Assembly (NCBI GenBank): GCA_950022655.1
Contig: OX465592.1
Span: forward strand, 1,106,234 to 1,170,233
DNA length: 64,000 bases
DNA from: Alentia gelatinosa
Lineage: Eukaryota; Annelida; Polychaeta; Phyllodocida; Polynoidae
Direction: 5' to 3'
Both the position numbers and the translations under genes were made by a program. Position 1 is the first letter of the stretch. The number at the start of each line of letters is the position of its first letter. Positions 52,201-61,200 of this stretch are shown here, piece after piece. The notes below the pieces were generated by a model, which was not told the DNA's origin, searched no databases, and saw nothing but the letters and a program-made list of their open reading frames with translations.

Positions 52201-55200
52201 GTTGGACTAGTCAAAGGATGAGTGGAGAGTTCTTGACTGCTTTCTGAGTTGACAACTGTAACAGGAGCCTCTGTTGTCTGAAGAGTAGTTGAAGCACTGG
52301 TAGATTCTGTCTTGCTCAACACTGTTGAAGTAGCTTCAATGGTTTGGTTTTGATCAGTAGGTTTGCCTGTTGTCAGAGCCGTTTGAGATCTCTCAGATGT
52401 TATTTTGTTTGTCATAGTTTCAGTGGTTTCAGCTGTGGTGGTGATGGTGGGACCTGTACTAGTGGTGCTACTAGTTATGCTTATTGAAGGTGACTTCTCT
52501 GATGTCACTGCCTTTGTAGTGGTCTTACTTGTCAAGCCTGTTGCAGGGACAGTACTTGTTTCCTTGGAGGGTATGTTAATGGTAGTTGTCTCAAGCATCC
52601 CAACATCTGTAGGTGCACTGTTGGTTGCCTGAGTTTCCTCAAAGCCTGTAGACCCCTGGAAGTTCGGAGTAGTTGATGTCTCTGTCCTCATTGATTTTGT
52701 CCCACTTTCAGTTGTCATTCCACTTGAAGGTTCTTCTGTTCTGGAGCCTGTCATCATCAATGTAGGTTCCATAGTTGCCTCCACTGTGGTAGGTAGAGTT
52801 TCTTTGATTTGGGTAGTCATTGTTATTGCTTGTGTTTGACTAGTAGGAATGTTTGTAGGCAGTTTGGTTGAACTTTCTGTGCTTGTGAATGTGACAGCAG
52901 CTTCTGTTGCTTGGAGCGTTGATTGCTCACTGGTAGTTTTCTCTCTCCTCAGGACAGTGCTGGATTGGGAGCCAGTAGTTGGACTCTGGGTCATTTTTGC
53001 ACTTGTAGGTTCTTCAGTTGGTACAGAAGTTGTCAGCACTGCTGTGGTTTCTACAGATTCTACAGTTGGTATTGATATATTTGCTTTACCAGTATTACCA
53101 CTTGTGGATCCCACTGTTGTTTGGTCTGCAGCAACAGTTCTTGTAAGAGTCTCATTTGTCATTGGAGATGCAACAGAAGTCTGTGATGCCAATGGTCTTG
53201 TAGGAGACTCTGTTTCAGTCACTGTTGTGGGAGGATGACTGGTCAAATCTGTTGCAGTCATTGTTGTATATGACTGAGTAGTTGTTGCTTTGGTTTTTCT
53301 CTCTATAGTGCCTGTTTTCGTCTGGGCCTCAGTTGTCAAGGCTGTCATGGGATGAGTCTCTGTCACAGTAGTAGTTACATCTCCTCCTGGTATGAAAAGG
53401 AGGAGAGCATGTTTCTTGTGTTATCAGTTATACATATGTATAGACTTTGTTACTAATGGAAAATGCAGGTGGCTAAGTCTAGCTTTCAAAGCCACTTGTA
53501 CTTTATCACAACAACAAACCACAGTATAAAGTAGAGATATTTCTGTATTTGATGCTTGAATTGGCAGTGAGGGGTGGGAGACAAAGATCTGGAATAGATA
53601 TTAAGACAGCAGAAGGATACTAACAAAGGACTAGAGTATATGCAAACTTACCAGTAGCAGGTGCAGCTGTTGAGGCAGGTGATGTTACTGCCTCAGTGCC
53701 TGGAAAAGTACAAACATTGATTGGTGAGTGGTTTAGAAATATTCAGAACTTTGTATCTTAAGGGTGATCCTTTGATAAGACAGAACATACTACATAGTAC
53801 AATGTGACTTACAAAGTACCACATGTCTGAGAAAATGGGAATTGTTATGACATCAAAAGTGGTGTTTTTTAAATGACAGGGTGAAACCACGAAAAGTGGA
53901 GATGTGCAAATGTGAATATGTCTGCATGAGTTTCAGGAGATCAGTCTTTGTTGGTTCAGTTTCTAGTAAGAGTTTGAAGTCATAATGAATTAATAGCTTT
54001 AGTCAGTACCTGTTGCCTGATGTATTTTGGACTTGGGAGCTGTTACTGCCTCAGTAAGTGCCTCAGTTGTAGCAGGCATAGTTTGGCCTTCAGTACCTTT
54101 AGGTGTGGTCATTTGAAGTGTAGTTTCATCAGTAGCAGCAGTCGCAGTCAACAGGCTTGTAGGAGTGACAGTTGACATCAGTGTCTCTTTAACATCAGTA
54201 GTCTTTTCTGTGCCTGATGTTTTCACGGGTATTGTGACCTCTGTAACTGATTGCTTAGCTGTAACTGTTGCGGTTCCTTCAGTGGTTATGGTAGATGGGG
54301 AAACTTCAGTAATTGCAATGGTTGAAGGCTGTGTTGCAAGCTCGGCTGCAGTGACTTCAGTGGTTGTTGGAAGTGCAGTTGTATTACCAAATGCTGTTCT
54401 AGCAGTCTGTCCCTCAGTATTGGCAGCAGTGGTGGACACGAGACCTTTAACTTGTGTGGTTGCTGGTACAGCAGTAGTCCGAGATGTAAGAGGGCCTTTA
54501 GGAGTGTTCTCTGTAGTTCTTACAGACAAAGGTTCCTCAATTATCACTGTTGTGGCAGTTGTATTTGGCTCTATCATTGTAGGAAGTTCACTGCTTCTGG
54601 CAGTAGGCAAGACCTTTGTAGATGCACTGGTTGCCTCCACTGTGTTGGTTTCAGTTTTAGTAGTTTCTGCTGACTTTGTTACCGTCTCTGTTGGACTAGT
54701 CAAAGGATGAGTGGAGAGTTCTTGACTGCTTTCTGAGTTGACAACTGTAACAGGAGCCTCTGTTGTCTGAAGAGTAGTTGAAGCACTGGTAGATTCTGTC
54801 TTGCTCAACACTGTTGAAGTAGCTTCAATGGTTTGGTTTTGATCAGTAGGTTTGCCTGTTGTCAGAGCCGTTTGAGATCTCTCAGATGTTATTTTGTTTG
54901 TCATAGTTTCAGTGGTTTCAGCTGTGGTGGTGATGGTGGGACCTGTACTAGTGGTGCTACTAGTTATGCTTATTGAAGGTGACTTCTCTGATGTCACTGC
55001 CTTTGTAGTGGTCTCACTTGTCAAGCCTGTTGCAGGGACAGTACTTGTTTCCTTGGAGGATATGTTAATGGTAGTTGTCTCAAGCATCCCAACATCTGTA
55101 GGTGCACTGGTGGTTGCCTGAGTTTCCTCAAAGCCTGTAGACCCCTGGAAGTTGGGAGTAGTTGATGTCTCTGTCCTCATTGATTTTGTCCCACTTTCAG

Positions 55201-58200
55201 TTGTCATTCCACTTGAAGGTTCTTCTGTTCTGGAGCCTGTCATCATCAATGTAGGTTCCATAGTTGCCTCCACTGTGGTAGGTAGAGTTTCTTTGATTTG
55301 GGTAGTCATTGTTATTGCTTGTGTTTGACTAGTAGGAATGTTTGTAGGCAGTTTGGTTGAACCTTCTGTGCTTGTGAATGTGACAGCAGCTTCTGTTGCT
55401 TGGAGCGTTGATTGCTCACTGGTAGTTTTCTCTCTCCTCAGGACAGTGCTGGATTGGGAGCCAGTAGTTGGACTCTGGGTCATTGTTGCACTTGTAGGTT
55501 CTTCAGTTGGTACAGAAGTTGTCAGCACTGCTGTGGTTTCTACAGATTCTACAGTTGGTATTGATATATTTGCTTTACCAGTATTACCACTTGTGGATCC
55601 CACTGTTGTTTGGTCTGCAGCAACAGTTCTTGTAAGAGTCTCATTTGTCATTGGAGATGCAACAGAAGTCTGTGATGCCAATGGTCTTGTAGGAGACTCT
55701 GTTTCAGTCACTGTTGTGGGAGGATGACTGGTCAAATCTGTTGCAGTCATTGTTGTATATGACTGAGTAGTTGTTGCTTTGGTTTTTCTCTCTATAGTGC
55801 CTGTTTTCGTCTGGGCCTCAGTTGTCAAGGCTGTCATGGGATGAGTCTCTGTCACAGTAGTAGTTACATCTCCTCCTGGTATGAAAAGGAGGAGAGCATG
55901 TTTCTTGTGTTATCAGTTATACATATGTATAGACTTTGTTACTAATGGAAAATGCAGGTGGCTAAGTCTAGCTTTCAAAGCCACTTGTACTTTATTAAAA
56001 CAACAAACCACAGTATAAAGTAGAGATATTTCTGTATTTGATGCTTGAATTGGCAGTGAGGGGTGGGAGACAAAGATCTGGAATAGATATTAAGACAGCA
56101 GAAGGATACTAACAAAGGACTAGAGTATATGCAAACTTACCAGTAGCAGGTGCAGCTGTTGAGGCAGGTGATGTTACTGCCTCAGTGCCTGGAAAAGTAC
56201 AAACATTGATTGGTGAGTGGTTTAGAAATATTCAGAACTTTGTATCTTAAGGGTGATCCTTTGATAAGACAGAACATACTACATAGTACAATGTGACTTA
56301 CAAAGTACCACATGTCTGAGAAAATGGGAATTGTTATGACATCAAAAGTGGTGTTTTTTAAATGACAGGGTGAAACCACGAAAAGTGGAGATGTGCAAAT
56401 GTGAATATGTCTGCATGAGTTTCAGGAGATCAGTCTTTGTTGGTTCAGTTTCTAGTAAGAGTTTGAAGTCATAATGAATTAATAGCTTTAGTCAGTACCT
56501 GTTGCCTGATGTATTTTGGACTTGGGAGCTGTTACTGCCTCAGTAAGTGCCTCAGTTGTAGCAGGCATAGTTTGGCCTTCAGTACCTTTAGGTGTGGTCA
56601 TTTGAAGTGTAGTTTCATCAGTAGCAGCAGTCGCAGTCAACAGGCTTGTAGGAGTGACAGTTGACATCAGTGTCTCTGTAACATCAGTAGTCTTTTCTGT
56701 GCCTGATGTTTTCACGGGTATTGTGACCTCTGTAACTGATTGCTTAGCTGTAACTGTTGCGGTTCCTTCAGTGGTTATGGTAGATGGGGAAACTTCAGTA
56801 ATTGCAATGGTTGAAGGCTGTGTTGCAAGCTCGGCTGCAGTGACTTCAGTGGTTGTTGGAAGTGCAGTTGTATTACCAAATGCTGTTCTAGCAGTCTGTC
56901 CCTCAGTATTGGCAGCAGTGGTGGACACGAGACCTTTAACTTGTGTGGTTGCTGGTACAGCAGTAGTCTGAGATGTAAGAGGGCCTTTAGGAGTGTTCTC
57001 TGTAGTTCTTACAGACAAAGGTTCCTCAATTATCACTGTTGTGGCAGTTGTATTTGGCTCTATCATTGTAGGAAGTTCACTGCTTCTGGCAGTAGGCAAG
57101 ACCTTTGTAGATGCACTGGTTGCCTCCACTGTGTTGGTTTCAGTTTTAGTAGTTTCTGCTGACTTTGTTACCGTCTCTGTTGGACTAGTCAAAGGATGAG
57201 TGGAGAGTTCTTGACTGCTTTCTGAGTTGACAACTGTAACAGGAGCCTCTGTTGTCTGAAGAGTAGTTGAAGCACTGGTAGATTCTGTCTTGCTCAACAC
57301 TGTTGAAGTAGCTTCAATGGTTTGGTTTTGATCAGTAGGTTTGCCTGTTGTCCGAGCCGTTTGAGATCTCTCAGATGTTATTTTGTTTGTCATAGTTTCA
57401 GTGGTTTCAGCTGTGGTGGTGATGGTGGGACCTGTACTAGTGGTGCTACTAGTTATGCTTATTGAAGGTGACTTCTCTGATGTCACTGCCTTTGTAGTGG
57501 TCTCACTTGTCAAGCCTGTTGCAGGGACAGTACTTGTTTCCTTGGAGGGTATGTTAATGGTAGTTGTCTCAAGCATCCCAACATCTGTAGGTGCACTGGT
57601 GGTTGCCTGAGTTTCCTCAAAGCCTGTAGACCCCTGGAAGTTGGGAGTAGTTGATGTCTCTGTCCTCATTGATTTTATCCCACTTTCAGTTGTCATTCCA
57701 CTTGAAGGTTCTTCTGTTCTGGAGCCTGTCATCATCAATGTAGGTTCCATAGTTGCCTCCACTGTGGTAGGTAGAGTTTCTTTGATTTGGGTAGTCATTG
57801 TTATTGCTTGTGTTTGACTAGTAGGAATGTTTGTAGGCAGTTTGGTTGAACCTTCTGTGCTTGTGAATGTGACAGCAGCTTCTGTTGCTTGGAGCGTTGA
57901 TTGCTCACTGGTAGTTTTCTCTCTCCTCAGGACAGTGCTGGATTGGGAGCCAGTAGTTGGACTCTGGGTCATTGTTGCACTTGTAGGTTCTTCAGTTGGT
58001 ACAGAAGTTGTCAGCACTGCTGTGGTTTCTACAGATTCTACAGTTGGTATTGATATATTTGCTTTACCAGTATTACCACTTGTGGATCCCACTGTTGTTT
58101 GGTCTGCAGCAACAGTTCTTGTAAGAGTCTCATTTGTCATTGGAGATGCAACAGAAGTCTGTGATGCCAATGGTCTTGTAGGAGACTCTGTTTCAGTCAC

Positions 58201-61200
58201 TGTTGTGGGAGGATGACTGGTCAAATCTGTTGCAGTCATTGTTGTATATGACTGAGTAGTTGTTGCTTTGGTTTTTCTCTCTATAGTGCCTGTTTTCGTC
58301 TGGGCCTCAGTTGTCAAGGCTGTCATGGGATGAGTCTCTGTCACAGTAGTAGTTACATCTCCTCCTGGTATGAAAAGGAGGAGAGCATGTTTCTTGTGTT
58401 ATCAGTTATACATATGTATAGACTTTGTTACTAATGGAAAATGCAGGTGGCTAAGTCTAGCTTTCAAAGCCACTTGTACTTTATCACAACAACAAACCAC
58501 AGTATAAAGTAGAGATATTTCTGTATTTGATGCTTGAATTGGCAGTGAGGGGTGGGAGACAAAGATCTGGAATAGATATTAAGACAGCAGAAGGATACTA
58601 ACAAAGGACTAGAGTATATGCAAACTTACCAGTAGCAGGTGCAGCTGTTGAGGCAGGTGATGTTACTGCCTCAGTGCCTGGAAAAGTACAAACATTGATT
58701 GGTGAGTGGTTTAGAAATATTCAGAACTTTGTATCTTAAGGGTGATCCTTTGATAAGACAGAACATACTACATAGTACAATGTGACTTACAAAGTACCAC
58801 ATGTCTGAGAAAATGGGAATTGTTATGACATCAAAAGTGGTGTTTTTTAAATGACAGGGTGAAACCACGAAAAGTGGAGATGTGCAAATGTGAATATGTC
58901 TGCATGAGTTTCAGGAGATCAGTCTTTGTTGGTTCAGTTTCTAGTAAGAGTTTGAAGTCATAATGAATTAATAGCTTTAGTCAGTACCTGTTGCCTGATG
59001 TATTTTGGACTTGGGAGCTGTTACTGCCTCAGTAAGTGCCTCAGTTGTAGCAGGCATAGTTTGGCCTTCAGTACCTTTAGGTGTGGTCATTTGAAGTGTA
59101 GTTTCATCAGTAGCAGCAGTCGCAGTCAACAGGCTTGTAGGAGTGACAGTTGACATCAGTGTCTCTGTAACATCAGTAGTCTTTTCTGTGCCTGATGTTT
59201 TCACGGGTATTGTGACCTCTGTAACTGATTGCTTAGCTGTAACTGTTGCGGTTCCTTCAGTGGTTATGGTAGATGGGGAAACTTCAGTAATTGCAATGGT
59301 TGAAGGCTGTGTTGCAAGCTCGGCTGCAGTGACTTCAGTGGTTGTTGGAAGTGCAGTTGTATTACCCAATGCTAGTCTAGCAGTCTGTCCCTCAGTATGG
59401 GCAGCAGTGGTGGACACGAGACTTTTTACTTGTGTGGTTGCTGGTACAGCAGTAGTCTGAGATGTAAGAGGGCCTTTAGAAGTGTTCTCTGTAGTTCTTA
59501 CAGACAAAGGTTCCTCAGTTATCACTGTTGTGGCAGTTGTATTTGGCTCTATCATTGTAGGAAGTTCACTGCTTCTGGCGGTAGGCAAGACCTTTGTAGA
59601 TGCACTGGTTGCCTCCACTGTGTTGGTTTCAGTTTTAGTAGTTTCTGCTGACTTTGTTACCGTCTCTGTTGGACTAGTCAAAGGATGAGTGGAGAGTTCT
59701 TGACTGCTTTCTGAGTTGACAACTGTAACAGGAGCCTCTGTTGTCTGAAGAGTAGTTGAAGCACTGGTAGATTCTGTCTTGCTCAACACTGTTGAAGTAG
59801 CTTCAATGGTTTGGTTTTGATCAGTAGGTTTGCCTGTTGTCCGAGCCGTTTGAGATCTCTCAGATGTTATTTTGTTTGTCATAGTTTCAGTGGTTTCAGC
59901 TGTGGTGGTGATGGTGGGACCTGTACTAGTGGTGCTACTAGTTATGCTTATTGAAGGTGACTTCTCTGATGTCACTGCCTTTGTAGTGGTCTCACTTGTC
60001 AAGCCTGTTGCAGGGACAGTACTTGTTTCCTTGGAGGATATGTTAATGGTAGTTGTCTCAAGCATCCCAACATCTGTAGGTGCACTGGTGGTTGCCTGAG
60101 TTTCCTCAGGGCCTGTAGACCCCTGGAAGTTGGGAGTAGTTGATGTCTCTGTCCTCATTGATTTTGTCCCACTTTCAGTTGTCATTCCACTTGAAGGTTC
60201 TTCTGTTCTGGAGCCTGTCATCATCAATGTAGGTTCCATAGTTGCCTCCACTGTGGTAGGTAGAGTTTCTTTGATTTGGGTAGTCATTGTTATTGCTTGT
60301 GTTTGACTAGTAGGAATGTTTGTAGGCAGTTTGGTTGAACCTTCTGTGCTTGTGAATGTGACAGCAGCTTCTGTTGCTTGGAGCGTTGATTGCTCACTGG
60401 TAGTTTTCTCTCTCCTCAGGACAGTGCTGGATTGGGAGCCAGTAGTTGGACTCTGGGTCATTGTTGCACTTGTAGGTTCTTCAGTTGGTACAGAAGTTGT
60501 CAGCACTGCTGTGGTTTCTACAGATTCTACAGTTGGTATTGATATATTTGCTTTACCAGTATTACCACTTGTGGATTCCACTGTTGTTTGGTCTGCAGCA
60601 ACAGTTCTTGTAAGAGTCTCATTTGTCATTGGAGATGCAACAGAAGTCTGTGATGCCAATGGTCTTGTAGGAGACTCTGTTTCAGTCACTGTTGTGGGAG
60701 GATGACTGGTCAAATCTGTTGCAGTCATTGTTGTATATGACTGAGTAGTTGTTGCTTTGGTTTTTCTCTCTATAGTGCCTGTTTTCGTCTGGGCCTCAGT
60801 TGTCAAGGCTGTCATGGGATGAGTCTCTGTCACAGTAGTAGTTACATCTCCTCCTGGTATGAAAAGGAGGAGAGCATGTTTCTTGTGTTATCAGTTATAC
60901 ATATGTATAGACTTTGTTACTAATGGAAAATGCAGGTGGCTAAGTCTAGCTTTCAAAGCCACTTGTACTTTATTACAACAACAAACCACAGTATAAAGTA
61001 GAGATATTTCTGTATTTGATGCTTGAATTGGCAGTGAGGGGTGGGAGACAAAGATCTGGAATAGATATTAAGACAGCAGAAATATACTAACAAAGGACTA
61101 GAGTATATGCAAACTTACCAGTAGCAGGTGCAGCTGTTGAGGCAGGTGATGTTACTGCCTCAGTGCCTGGAAAAGTACAAACATTGATTGGTGAGTGGTT